Shown here piece by piece: positions 7,989-16,607 of a stretch of DNA of 64,000 nt (within the stretch, counting starts at the first letter, position 1; each line of letters opens with the position of its first letter). The position numbers and the translations under genes are program-made. Source of the stretch: Trichodesmium sp002260545 (GTDB lineage: Bacteria > Cyanobacteriota > Cyanobacteriia > Cyanobacteriales > Microcoleaceae). The stretch is taken from the NCBI RefSeq assembly GCF_050016015.1, contig NZ_JBNHEQ010000195.1, positions 1 through 64,000 on the forward strand, written 5' to 3'. Below the pieces are notes generated by a model, which was not told the origin of the DNA, ran no database searches, and saw only the letters and a list, made by a program, of their open reading frames with translations.

Positions 7989-10601
7989 ATGCAGCCAAAT
8001 AATCCTAACCAATTTACAGAAAAAGCTTGGGAAGCTATATCCCGTACCCCAGACATTGCTAAAACTGCCCAAAATCAACAAATTGAAACTGAACATCTAA
8101 TGAAAGCTTTGTTAGAACAAAATGGACTGGCAACCAGTCTATTTAATAAAGCAGGAGTTTCAAATTCTAAAGTACAAGAACAAACAGACACCTTTATCAA
8201 CCGTCAACCAAAAGTCAAAAATACACCCAATAATATTTACTTAGGTCGCAGTCTGGATACCTTATTAGATAATGCCGAAAAATATCGCCAAGAATATAAA
8301 GACGAATACATCTCTATCGAACATTTAATACTAGCTTACCTAAAAGACGATCGCTTTGGTAAAAATCTCTATAAAGAATTTAAACTAGATGAAGTAAAGC
8401 TCAAAGAAACCATTTCTCAAGTTAGAGGTAATCACAAAGTAACAGATAAAAATCCTGAAGGCAAATATGAAGCGCTGGAAAAATACGGTCGCGACTTGAC
8501 AGAATTTGCTCGTGAAGGTAAACTTGACCCTGTTATTGGACGCGATGACGAAATTCGACGCACTATTCAAATACTCAGTCGTCGTACAAAAAATAATCCA
8601 GTATTAATAGGCGAACCTGGAGTCGGTAAAACAGCGATCGCCGAAGGTCTAGCTCAACGCATCATCGCTGGTGATGTTCCCCAGTCTCTGAAAGAACGCC
8701 AACTCATCGCCCTAGATATGGGTGCATTAATTGCTGGTGCTAAATTTAGAGGCGAATTTGAAGAACGTCTGAAAGCTGTTCTCAAAGAAGTTACCGACTC
8801 AGACGGTAAAATCATTTTATTTATAGATGAAATTCATACCGTTGTCGGAGCAGGTGCAACCCAAGGTGCAATGGATGCAGGTAACTTACTCAAACCAATG
8901 TTAGCTAGAGGAGAACTTAGATGTATCGGTGCGACAACTCTGGACGAGTACCGTAAATACATCGAAAAAGACGCTGCTTTAGAACGTCGTTTCCAACAAG
9001 TTTATGTCGATCAACCTAGTGTACCAGATACCATCTCAATTTTACGGGGTCTTAAAGAACGCTATGAAGTACATCACGGTGTGAAAATTTCCGATAGTTC
9101 TTTAGTTGCTGCTGCTACTTTATCTACTCGATATATTAGCGATCGCTTCCTCCCAGATAAGGCGATCGACTTAGTAGATGAAGCTGCTGCTAAACTGAAA
9201 ATGGAAATTACCTCCAAACCAGAAGAACTTGATGAAATAGACCGCAAAATTCTCCAACTAGAAATGGAGAAATTATCACTGCAAAAAGAAAGTGATGCTG
9301 CTTCCAAAGAAAGGTTAGAGAGACTAGAAAAAGATTTAGCCAACTTGAAAGAAGGGCAACGTTCTCTTAATGCTCAGTGGGAATCAGAAAAAGGTATCAT
9401 TGGCAAAATTCAGACTTTCAAAGAAGAAATTGATAAAGTCAATATTGAGATTCAACAAGCAGAACGAAATTATGACCTCAACCGTGCTGCTGAGTTGAAA
9501 TTTGGTAAACTGATTAACTTGCAAAAACAAGTAGAAGAAGCAGAGGCAAAACTAGAAGCAACTCAAACCAGCGGTCAAACTTTGTTGCGGGAAGAAGTCA
9601 CAGAAGCTGATATTGCTGAAATTATTTCTAAGTGGACTGGTATTCCCATCAGCAAATTAGTAGAGTCAGAAAAAGAAAAACTACTGCATCTCGAAGAAGA
9701 GTTGCATCAGCGAGTTATTGGACAGAATGAAGCAGTGACTGCTGTTTCTGATGCAATTCAGCGATCGCGTGCTGGTTTAGCAGACCCCAACCGTCCAGTT
9801 GCTAGTTTCATTTTCTTAGGTCCAACTGGTGTGGGGAAAACAGAGTTAGGAAAAGCATTGGCAGCATATTTATTTGACACCGAAGATGCGATGGTGCGTA
9901 TTGATATGTCTGAGTATATGGAAAAACACGCTGTGTCTCGTTTAATTGGAGCGCCTCCTGGATATGTTGGTTATGATGAAGGCGGTCAGTTAACTGAAGC
10001 TATTCGCCGTCGCCCATATACGGTAATTTTATTTGATGAAATTGAAAAAGCGCACCCCGATGTGTTTAATATTATGCTGCAAATATTGGATGATGGGCGC
10101 GTTACTGATGCTCAAGGACACAAGGTTGATTTTAAGAATAGCGTGATTATTATGACAAGTAATATTGGTTCCCAGTATATTTTGGATGTCACTGATGACT
10201 ATGAGCAAATGCAGCATCGGGTAATGGAAGCTTTGCGTGGTGCTTTCCGCCCAGAATTTCTCAACCGTATTGATGAAACCATTATTTTCCATGGGTTGCA
10301 GAAAGAACAATTACGAGAAATTGTGCAGTTGCAAGTTGTGCGTTTAGAGAAGCGGTTAGCTGAACGTAAGATGTCATTGAAGCTTGCTGATGCTGCTGTT
10401 AACTTTTTGGCAGATGTTGGGTATGACCCGGTGTATGGCGCAAGACCGTTAAAGCGGGCAATTCAACGGGAGTTGGAAACGCAAATTGCTAAAAGTATTT
10501 TGCGGAGTGAATTTAATGATGGTGACACTATTTTTGTGGATGTGGAAAATGAGCGACTTTCGTTGAAGCGGTTGGGTGTAGATTTGGTGAAAGCGAAGTG
10601 A
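7989..10601 (+). CDS. clpB: ATP-dependent disaggregase ClpB
   Basis: An 870-residue Hsp100 chaperone that, with DnaK, threads aggregated proteins through a hexameric pore. The N-terminal Clp repeat domain (about 1-150) is followed by NBD1 with Walker A GEPGVGKTAIAEG near residue 208 and Walker B IILFIDEIHTVVGAG. Next come the long charged coiled-coil middle domain (about 410-530), typical of ClpB rather than ClpA/C, and NBD2 with Walker A GPTGVGKTELGKAL near residue 611 and the pore motif GYVGYDEGG. Length and order are normal. Cyanobacteria usually carry two ClpB proteins, one heat-inducible; the sequence does not say which this is. It is monocistronic, and I see no CIRCE-like inverted repeat upstream. 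Confidence 0.96.
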   Translation: MQPNNPNQFTEKAWEAISRTPDIAKTAQNQQIETEHLMKALLEQNGLATSLFNKAGVSNSKVQEQTDTFINRQPKVKNTPNNIYLGRSLDTLLDNAEKYRQEYKDEYISIEHLILAYLKDDRFGKNLYKEFKLDEVKLKETISQVRGNHKVTDKNPEGKYEALEKYGRDLTEFAREGKLDPVIGRDDEIRRTIQILSRRTKNNPVLIGEPGVGKTAIAEGLAQRIIAGDVPQSLKERQLIALDMGALIAGAKFRGEFEERLKAVLKEVTDSDGKIILFIDEIHTVVGAGATQGAMDAGNLLKPMLARGELRCIGATTLDEYRKYIEKDAALERRFQQVYVDQPSVPDTISILRGLKERYEVHHGVKISDSSLVAAATLSTRYISDRFLPDKAIDLVDEAAAKLKMEITSKPEELDEIDRKILQLEMEKLSLQKESDAASKERLERLEKDLANLKEGQRSLNAQWESEKGIIGKIQTFKEEIDKVNIEIQQAERNYDLNRAAELKFGKLINLQKQVEEAEAKLEATQTSGQTLLREEVTEADIAEIISKWTGIPISKLVESEKEKLLHLEEELHQRVIGQNEAVTAVSDAIQRSRAGLADPNRPVASFIFLGPTGVGKTELGKALAAYLFDTEDAMVRIDMSEYMEKHAVSRLIGAPPGYVGYDEGGQLTEAIRRRPYTVILFDEIEKAHPDVFNIMLQILDDGRVTDAQGHKVDFKNSVIIMTSNIGSQYILDVTDDYEQMQHRVMEALRGAFRPEFLNRIDETIIFHGLQKEQLREIVQLQVVRLEKRLAERKMSLKLADAAVNFLADVGYDPVYGARPLKRAIQRELETQIAKSILRSEFNDGDTIFVDVENERLSLKRLGVDLVKAK

Positions 10602-10872
10602 AGTCAAAATTCAAAAGTCAAAAGTCAAAAGTAAGATTTTATAGGCTTAAAACTTTGACAATATAGTGATGTCAGGAAATTATTTCACATCTACAGCGTT
10701 TTTCATTTCAGTAGACACCAAAGTAGGGACGTTCGCATTTTTGTTATGCAACATCCCTAAAGGGTTATCATTTTTGACTAATAGATATCTCTAAAGATAA
10801 AAAATCAAATCAATTCTTTCTTCCTGTTCCCTGTTCCCTGTTCCCTAAAAAAAAGTATGAAAAAATAAATTT

Positions 10873-11415
10873 ATGCAATTACCAACTACTACTAATTCCT
10901 TAGACGCTTTTCTCCAACAACCCAACATCGAAACTTCTCCTGCTTGGGAATTTATCCATGGACAACCACAACAAAAACCGATGCCAAGCCTGTTTCATTC
11001 CCGCCTCCAGCGCAACCTCGTAAATACCATTAACAATAAAACCCAAGCTTATGAAGCTATTCAAGAACTCCGGTGCATCATTCCTCCCTTATCTCCCGTA
11101 CCAGATATTGTGGTTGTCAAAAGCGATCGCCTTAGTGATGAAGATGGTCCACCGCAAGGTTCACCCGACTGGATAATTGAAATTCATTCCCCGGATCGAC
11201 GCACATTAGACCTACAGAACAAAATTCTGCACTGTTTGGGTAACGGGACTCAACTTGCTTGGTTAATTGATATTCAGCGACAGCAAATCTGGGTTTGGGA
11301 GAACCAAGAACTACCACTGGTGTTTTCTGGAACTGATATACTGCCGACTCTTGACAATATCTCAGATTTGACAGTGGAAGAAGTAATCGCTATGACTCAA
11401 CAACGATCAAGCTAG
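10873..11415 (+). CDS. Uma2 family endonuclease (DUF820)
   Basis: A 180-residue member of the Uma2/DUF820 group, very expanded in cyanobacteria, with a PD-(D/E)XK nuclease fold. Visible features are PVPDIVVVKSDRL (the catalytic Asp context) and SPDWIIEIHSPDRRTLDLQNKI (where E-I-H replaces the usual E-V-x). It ends with the typical VWENQELPLVFSG and LTVEEVIAM segments. ATG at 10873 follows a TTCCCTG heptamer tract. Its biological role is not established; members are frequently found as solitary genes, as here. A second, broken member lies at 55400-55989. Confidence 0.88.
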   Translation: MQLPTTTNSLDAFLQQPNIETSPAWEFIHGQPQQKPMPSLFHSRLQRNLVNTINNKTQAYEAIQELRCIIPPLSPVPDIVVVKSDRLSDEDGPPQGSPDWIIEIHSPDRRTLDLQNKILHCLGNGTQLAWLIDIQRQQIWVWENQELPLVFSGTDILPTLDNISDLTVEEVIAMTQQRSS

Positions 11416-11497
11416 ATAGTGGCTAAACGTGGATTTTGCCACAGATACACGGATGATGACAAATAATTAATCCGTTTATCCGTGCCCAAATCTGTGT

Positions 11498-12100
11498 CTA
11501 GTCTTCCTCTTCAACTAATTGAACCAGGTTTTCTAAAGCACCGTAAACCCTGGGAAGATTATCTATAGTAAAATTACCAGAATCTTTGATAAATGTATCT
11601 GCTACCAGTTTGCCAAATTGCCATAAGTTACCATCTGTAACTATTCCATAGACTGCCCTTGGGAAGTTATCATTTATTTTTTGTGACGCCAACAACTCGG
11701 CTAGACATTGCCCCCAACCTTGTTCAAAATCATTTTTCTTTGCTTCTACAACGATAACAATGGGTTTTTCTAATACTGTTTTACCAAGTTCAGAACGTTG
11801 TGAAAAAAGATAGTCTGGTGTTCCTGATAGAGTTTCATCGTAGGAGATACTTTTGCGAATCCAAAATGAATATTTCTGATAATGTTTTTTATATACTTCC
11901 CGCAATAGTGGGGAGATTATAATTTCGCTGCGAGATGCTTCTGAGGCAAACAAATCTATGTTTTCTTTGTTAAATTCAAAATCTTTGATAAAAATGTCTG
12001 ATGGTAATAATTCTTGGTTAACTATGAAGTTCTCTTCAGAGTATTTAATTCTATACTTTTTTTGTACATCGGAGATTGTTTTAAAATCACTAAAAGCCAT
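11498..12100 (-). CDS. PD-(D/E)XK-like nuclease-fold protein, function unknown
   Basis: A 200-residue cytosolic protein. The core GTPDYLFS ... PIVIVVEAKKNDFEQGWGQC has the D-x(n)-ExK pattern followed by conserved glutamines, as in PD-(D/E)XK nuclease-fold proteins, including the N-terminal nuclease domains of restriction subunits. It then shows AVYGIVTDGNLWQFGKL, which in related proteins forms the end of the fold. No helicase, methyltransferase or specificity gene is adjacent, so it is not a restriction system by context. Similar stand-alone proteins are common in filamentous cyanobacteria. Nuclease activity is an inference from motif order only. Confidence 0.7.
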   Translation of the reverse strand: MAFSDFKTISDVQKKYRIKYSEENFIVNQELLPSDIFIKDFEFNKENIDLFASEASRSEIIISPLLREVYKKHYQKYSFWIRKSISYDETLSGTPDYLFSQRSELGKTVLEKPIVIVVEAKKNDFEQGWGQCLAELLASQKINDNFPRAVYGIVTDGNLWQFGKLVADTFIKDSGNFTIDNLPRVYGALENLVQLVEEED

Positions 12101-12151
12101 ATTTCAATTCCTCATAATAAATTCTTAAATAAGAAGGCGGGTTTGTCTTTT

Positions 12152-12320
12152 ATATCAAATCCGGTGGCATCGGTGTAATTAGATAGTGAATCTAGGAGTC
12201 AGGAGGTAGGGACGTTGCATGCAACGTCCGTACGGAGTCAGGAGAAAAGAGCATTTAGAAAGATTTGCACATTAGCTGGAGATGAAAATTTTTTTATACC
12301 GAATTAAGCGGATTTGATAT
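12152..12320. repeat. Family C short element with 12-bp perfect terminal inverted repeats
   Basis: Left end ATATCAAATCCG (12152-12163) and right end CGGATTTGATAT (12309-12320) are exact inverses. The interior contains the perfect 20-bp palindrome GGACGTTGCATGCAACGTCC (12210-12229), which also forms the core of family A elements. A related copy is at 18898-19026. Confidence 0.8.
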
Positions 12321-12439
12321 TAGATATTATAATACTTATATTATGTCCATACAAACCCGATTGTTAGTTAAAAACAAAGTAGGGACATTCCATAGAAGAT
12401 CCCTAGAGGGTTATTATTTTTTACTGAGGTAATATTATT

Positions 12440-12679
12440 ATGTTAGAACAAGTGTTTAATTTAGCTACACAACTTCCTGTTTCTGAACAAATTAGTTTAA
12501 TTGAAAAAATGATAGTTGAACTTAGGAAAAATAAATCTGCTCAATATTCTTTAATGCCTATAGAAAAGTTACAGTCAGAATTTGCTAAAGATTTAGCAGA
12601 GGCAGGATATCAATCAAGAGAGGATATAGTGAATTTAGTACGAGAAGTGAGACAGGAAATTTCACAAGCAAAATTGTAG
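12440..12679 (+). CDS. Small antitoxin-like protein without a visible toxin partner
   Basis: A 79-residue charged helical protein. The opening LEQVFNLATQLPVSEQISLIEKM resembles the N-terminal helix of small cyanobacterial antitoxin-type proteins (often written as 'LSxEDQLxLIEEL'). The ATG at 12440 is preceded by GAGGTAATATTATT, which offers a modest ribosome-binding site. The stretch after it (12680-12904) holds only a 'GTGTGTTAG...CGTAACGCACC' repeat and no open frame, so any partner toxin has been lost or never existed here. Assignment as an antitoxin is tentative. Confidence 0.55.
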   Translation: MLEQVFNLATQLPVSEQISLIEKMIVELRKNKSAQYSLMPIEKLQSEFAKDLAEAGYQSREDIVNLVREVRQEISQAKL

Positions 12680-12904
12680 GGTGTGTTAGACAGCTTAAAT
12701 TAAGACTATGAAAGGGATTTAGCAATCCGTCGTAACGCACCATTTTAGATGTGTCAGTCCACTACGCAATTCCATTTTTTATGACTAAAACTGTAAAGTC
12801 ATTGCGACTGGAATGGAGTGGAAAGAAACAATCTCATGGATTAAAGTACAGAATGTTGGGTTTCATTCTTCAACCCAACCTACGCAATTACATCTGATAT
12901 GATA

Positions 12905-13438
12905 TTAGTTATTCCCATACAATTTTTCTTTACCACCTAACCAATATTGCCAAATCACAACTACTGCCCAATGAATAATTACTGGAACCCACAAACAACC
13001 AGTTAATTGATAACCTACTGTACATCCTAAACCTAAAATTCCTGCCAATGTCAAAAAAATTGGTGTCATAAAAGTTGGGTTTCCCTGGGGATGGAAAGTT
13101 AGAGCATTTATTGGATGATAAATAATGAATAAAAATAAACTTAACCCTGCCCACAAACACCACACAATAATTGAAACTCTCTCGGTGGGATGAGGCAATA
13201 ATAAAACTCGAAATATCAGCTCTTCTATTAAAGATGGCATAAAAAATATCACTACCAAGCCCTGAAATAATTCTTTGAGATTCCGAAAACCTCGACTTAC
13301 TCGCAAAAATCTGGAATTAAAGCCTAATGGTAAGGCGATCGCTCCATAAACTAACAATGTAACCCCTACGACTAACCAATCTTGACTATTCATGGGGCGA
13401 GAAGCAAATATTAGACGGTTAATTAAGGTGGAAATCAT
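12905..13438 (-). CDS. CPBP family intramembrane metalloprotease
   Basis: A 177-residue membrane protein with the CPBP (Abi/CAAX-protease) signature: EELIFRVLLLP supplies the glutamate pair and arginine, followed by a membrane segment, a histidine-containing motif HPINALTFHP and a final helix VPVIIHWAVVVIWQYWLGG with a conserved His. Four or more hydrophobic segments are visible. In cyanobacteria these proteases are multi-copy and mostly uncharacterised; some process prenylated or bacteriocin-related peptides, but nothing nearby indicates such a substrate. It lies just downstream, on the same strand, of the NACHT locus (41 bp from the end of that locus's extended frame), so co-transcription is possible. 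Confidence 0.82.
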   Translation of the reverse strand: MISTLINRLIFASRPMNSQDWLVVGVTLLVYGAIALPLGFNSRFLRVSRGFRNLKELFQGLVVIFFMPSLIEELIFRVLLLPHPTERVSIIVWCLWAGLSLFLFIIYHPINALTFHPQGNPTFMTPIFLTLAGILGLGCTVGYQLTGCLWVPVIIHWAVVVIWQYWLGGKEKLYGNN

Positions 13439-13478
13439 AGGAAACTGCTCTAAAGTTTATCGAAACACTGCTGTTATA

Positions 13479-13685
13479 TTAGGCGAGTATAAATACTACG
13501 ACTAATCCTAATAGAAAGCATAACAAGAAAAACAACCAACGAGGTTGTTTTTCTTGAAATGGAGAATGCCAAGCTTGATAAAATTCTGGGTAAGGAAGAG
13601 TTTGGGCGCAATTCCAGATTATTTCGTAGCATTTGTTGAAGCGATCTTTGTTAATTAAGTAGCCTATATCTGATAAGTAGTCTTT
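13479..13685 (-). pseudogene. C-terminal tail of the NACHT protein beyond an in-frame TGA
   Basis: Directly after the TGA (13686-13688) that ends the NACHT-HEAT reading frame, the same frame continues for 68 sense codons to a TAA at 13479-13481. It encodes KDYLSDIGYLINKDRFNKC, YEIIWNCAQTLPYPEFYQAW, and a membrane segment WLFFLLCFLLGLVVVFILA. The 'CYE-IW-CAQ-PYPEFYQAWH' stretch is the usual C-terminus of cyanobacterial NACHT-HEAT proteins from memory, so this is the natural end of the protein, cut off by one stop codon. It could be a nonsense mutation, a sequencing error or a site of readthrough; UGA followed by A is a weak termination context in E. coli. Confidence 0.8.
13524..13556. other. 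Perfect 14-bp hairpin within the NACHT tail
   Basis: CAAGAAAAACAACC (13524-13537) and GGTTGTTTTTCTTG (13543-13556) are exact inverses around a 5-nt loop. It overlaps codons for QEKQPRWLFFL of the tail. It could fold in mRNA or act as a weak terminator for either strand. Confidence 0.8.
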
Positions 13686-16544
13686 TCAGGATGTGACGAT
13701 TTTTGCCATCTGCTCTTCTTCTAAAATTGCCCCTAAGCTTAATGCTGCCATATTGCGAGTATAGTTATCAGAAGTAGACCCCAAAAATTGCACTAAACTA
13801 TCAATGGCTTTGTGGTTGCCCCTGCCAATTTTCCCTAAGCTTAATGCTGCCATATTGCGAGTATGATCATCAGAAGTAGACCCCAAAAATCGCACTAAAC
13901 CATCAATAGTTTTCTGACTGCCCTTGCTAATTTTTCCTAAGTTTTCTGCTCCTATATTGCGAGTATAATTATCAGAAGTGGAACCCAAAAATTGCACCAA
14001 ACCATCAATGGCTTTCTGGTTGCCCATGCAAATTTCCTCTATAATTTCTGCTATTTGTCTGCAAATATGATCGTCAGAAATAGACCCCAAAAACTGCACC
14101 AAACCATCAATAGCTTTGTGATTGTATGTACCAATTTTTCCTAATCTTTCTGTTACTTGTCTGCAAATATGATCGTCAGAAGTAGACTCCAACAATCTCA
14201 GCAAAGCATTAATCTCTTTCTCATTTCCGGGGTCAATTTTCCCTAAGCTTTCTGCTACTTGTTTGCAAATATGATCATCAGAAGTAGACTCCAACAATCC
14301 CAGTAAAGCATTAATCGCTTTCTCATTGCCGGGGTCAATTTTCCCTAAGCTTTCTGCAGCTTGGATGCGAGTATAGTAATCAGAAGTAGACCCCAACAAA
14401 TGCACCAAACCATCAATGGCTTTCTCATTGCCCATACCAATTTTCCCTAAGCTTTTTGCTGCTTGGATGCGAGCAGGATAATTAGCAGCAGGCCCCAACA
14501 AATGCACCAAACCATCAATAGCTTTCTCATTGCCCATACCAATTTTTTCTAAGCTTTCTGCTGCTTCCGTGCGAGTCCAACAATGATAAGTAGACTCCAA
14601 CAATCCCAGTAAACCATCAATGGCTTTCTCATTGCCCGTGCCAATTTTCCCTAAGATTTGTGCCGCTTGCTTAGGAGTATACTGATCAAAATTAGATCCC
14701 AACAATCCCAGTAAACTATCAATGGCTTTCTCATTGCCCATACCAATTATTCCTAAGCTTTCTAGTGCTTTCCTGCGAGTATAGTTATCAGAAGTAGACC
14801 CCAACAAATGCACCAAACTATCAATGGCTTTCTCATTGCCGGGGTTACTTTTCCCTAAGCTTTCTGCTGCTTTCCTGCGAGTATAGTGATCAGAAGTAGA
14901 CCTCAAATTTTGAGTTTCTAGTAAAACATTTGTGGATGCTGCCTTTATTTCTTCAGAATGGTTATTATAACCCATATCAAGCATTTTAGGGACTATTTCA
15001 TTAGTTTTATTGTAGTCGCTAAGTTCGCCAATTGCATCAGCAGCAATGAGATAAGCCCGATATTTATAAAAACCTTTGATGAAAAAGTTTCTACACCCAT
15101 CCTGAAAATTAGTTAAGACTTGAATAAATCCTTCTTTCTCTTCCTCCTCCACATCCTCTCGCCCCAACCACAACAAAATTATCTGCTTCCACTGTGGTTC
15201 AAAAATTCGATAACGCCTCCCCTTCACAGGTTTATTCTTGTGTTCGCGAGGCAAGAAAAAATCCCAGTGATCGACAGCTACAGCAGCAAAATATTCCTCA
15301 AACGTAGCATGAAAAAAAGCATATACCTTTTTCGTGGGTGACTCTGCTGCCACCCCCACATTATTCAGCCATCCAATTTGCAACGCCAGGTAAAACAGAG
15401 AATTTTCATCATCAGCATATCCCAATCTCTCAACAATAAAATCCTTCCGCAATCGGAAATGGCCCCCACGAGAGTCAAGATCATCCTTTGCCAACCTGCC
15501 CAACCCGCGATCTAGCTCCGGCCGCTTACTTTCCTTAATCGGGAAACGATTAGACTTCCACTGATAAAAATACTCGACAAACTCACGATACAATTCAGCT
15601 TTCGTCTCCGGCAAACTTCCTTCATAGAAGTGCCAACGCCAACACAACAGTACCAACCGCAGAGGATTTTGCACCAAATCTCGCACCCGCCCTTTTTCCT
15701 CTTTTGCCAACTCCTTCTTTAAGCGATCGCCCTTACTATTCTCAGCCTTTTCAAAAGGCTGCAAAGCTTGCTCTTGCTCCCCCCTTCCCAAGTGGGGTTG
15801 GGGGGGATCAAAGGGTTGGGGCGACTCAAACCAATTATCAATAAACTGATGCACCTGCTGAGGATAATCAAAATCCAACAACCGAAAAGTCTCAAAATCA
15901 GACAAAGCATTCACATCCGCCTGCCAAACATTCAGACGACAAGTCAACACCACCCGCGCCTTACCCACCCACCCCAAAAGTTGACGAGAAATACTTTGTA
16001 AAGTCTGACTGCCAGAAGTAGCAATTTCATCTACCCCATCCAGCAATAACCAGACTCCCCCTGCTTTAAATTGTTCGGTAAAATTATCTTGCACCTTCTG
16101 GCGCTGATCTGGAGAAAAAGGCAGCCAAGAATTGAGCAAATAATCCTCAAGACTTCTCAAATTGCCGTCTACAGTCAAATCTGCCAAAGAAACCCACACA
16201 GGCAAACCCAACTCTTGCTGCAATATCCAATTCCCAATAGTTTGCAACAGAGTAGTTTTGCCCGCCCCCGGTTCCCCAATTAAAGAAATTCTTTGACCTT
16301 GACTTTTACCTTGTTTTTGCTGTAAAATCTCTTTTAAGAAAGTATTGTGGGTAAATCTTTGCTTTTCCTCATATTCGGGTTCATAAAGTTTCGTTCCCTG
16401 TTCGGGAGATAACCCATCTTGTTCTCGTTTCTCTGATTTTTTCCGTTCCACCAGTGCCAATGGGACATAAATTTGTTCCCGTCGTTTTTTGGCCTCCTCA
16501 TCATCGTGAAATAGGGAATTACTGGTTAGTTGATTATTCAGCAT
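13686..16544 (-). CDS. NACHT-HEAT STAND NTPase, probable defence or signalling NLR-like protein
   Basis: A 952-residue protein. The N-terminal segment ends in YVPLALVERKK, a hallmark preceding the NACHT domain in cyanobacteria. Walker A GEPGAGKTT is at residues 90-98 and Walker B LLLDGVDE at about 166-173, followed by the NACHT winged-helix region (LVQNPLRLVLLCW and FFHATFEEYFAA). From about residue 553 come 12 near-identical 34-residue HEAT-type repeats. NACHT STAND proteins act as ligand-triggered oligomerising switches, and several (Avs, bNACHT) are antiphage; that role here is inference. The frame is open upstream of this ATG back to the TGA of the preceding gene and includes EFTLKEWQHICRE, normally part of this family, so ATG 16544 may not be the ancestral start. 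The frame stops at TGA 13686, losing a membrane-anchored tail. Confidence 0.87.
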   Translation of the reverse strand: MLNNQLTSNSLFHDDEEAKKRREQIYVPLALVERKKSEKREQDGLSPEQGTKLYEPEYEEKQRFTHNTFLKEILQQKQGKSQGQRISLIGEPGAGKTTLLQTIGNWILQQELGLPVWVSLADLTVDGNLRSLEDYLLNSWLPFSPDQRQKVQDNFTEQFKAGGVWLLLDGVDEIATSGSQTLQSISRQLLGWVGKARVVLTCRLNVWQADVNALSDFETFRLLDFDYPQQVHQFIDNWFESPQPFDPPQPHLGRGEQEQALQPFEKAENSKGDRLKKELAKEEKGRVRDLVQNPLRLVLLCWRWHFYEGSLPETKAELYREFVEYFYQWKSNRFPIKESKRPELDRGLGRLAKDDLDSRGGHFRLRKDFIVERLGYADDENSLFYLALQIGWLNNVGVAAESPTKKVYAFFHATFEEYFAAVAVDHWDFFLPREHKNKPVKGRRYRIFEPQWKQIILLWLGREDVEEEEKEGFIQVLTNFQDGCRNFFIKGFYKYRAYLIAADAIGELSDYNKTNEIVPKMLDMGYNNHSEEIKAASTNVLLETQNLRSTSDHYTRRKAAESLGKSNPGNEKAIDSLVHLLGSTSDNYTRRKALESLGIIGMGNEKAIDSLLGLLGSNFDQYTPKQAAQILGKIGTGNEKAIDGLLGLLESTYHCWTRTEAAESLEKIGMGNEKAIDGLVHLLGPAANYPARIQAAKSLGKIGMGNEKAIDGLVHLLGSTSDYYTRIQAAESLGKIDPGNEKAINALLGLLESTSDDHICKQVAESLGKIDPGNEKEINALLRLLESTSDDHICRQVTERLGKIGTYNHKAIDGLVQFLGSISDDHICRQIAEIIEEICMGNQKAIDGLVQFLGSTSDNYTRNIGAENLGKISKGSQKTIDGLVRFLGSTSDDHTRNMAALSLGKIGRGNHKAIDSLVQFLGSTSDNYTRNMAALSLGAILEEEQMAKIVTS
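13725..14902 (-). repeat. Twelve 102-bp tandem HEAT repeats in the NACHT gene
   Basis: The 34-residue unit, consensus STSDNYTRRKAAESLGKIG then MGNEKAIDGLVHLLG, recurs about twelve times without gaps. DNA identity between units is high (for example CAATGGCTTTCTCATTGCCC appears repeatedly on the plus strand). One sub-family of three or four consecutive units carries DDHICRQ instead of NYTRRK, a sign of block duplication. Confidence 0.9.
15779..15806. repeat. GC-rich palindromic repeat inserted in frame in the NACHT gene
   Basis: Plus strand CCCCCCTTCCCA, then AGT, then a G-rich inverse arm. On the coding strand it encodes part of a Pro/Gly-rich segment (FDPPQPHLGRGEQEQ) between NACHT subdomains. 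This resembles the GATCCCCCC...GGGGGG intergenic repeats known from cyanobacteria, here sitting inside a coding frame. Confidence 0.75.
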
Positions 16545-16607
16545 TTCCCGACAAATATGTTGCCATTCCTTGAGAGTAAATTCTTTTCCCTGTTCGGGCG
16601 AAGTCAG

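Noticed and set aside
15120..15341. Plus-strand frames opposite the NACHT gene (also 15768-16001, 16071-16283)
   Set aside because: Shadows of a strongly coding minus-strand gene with no independent support.
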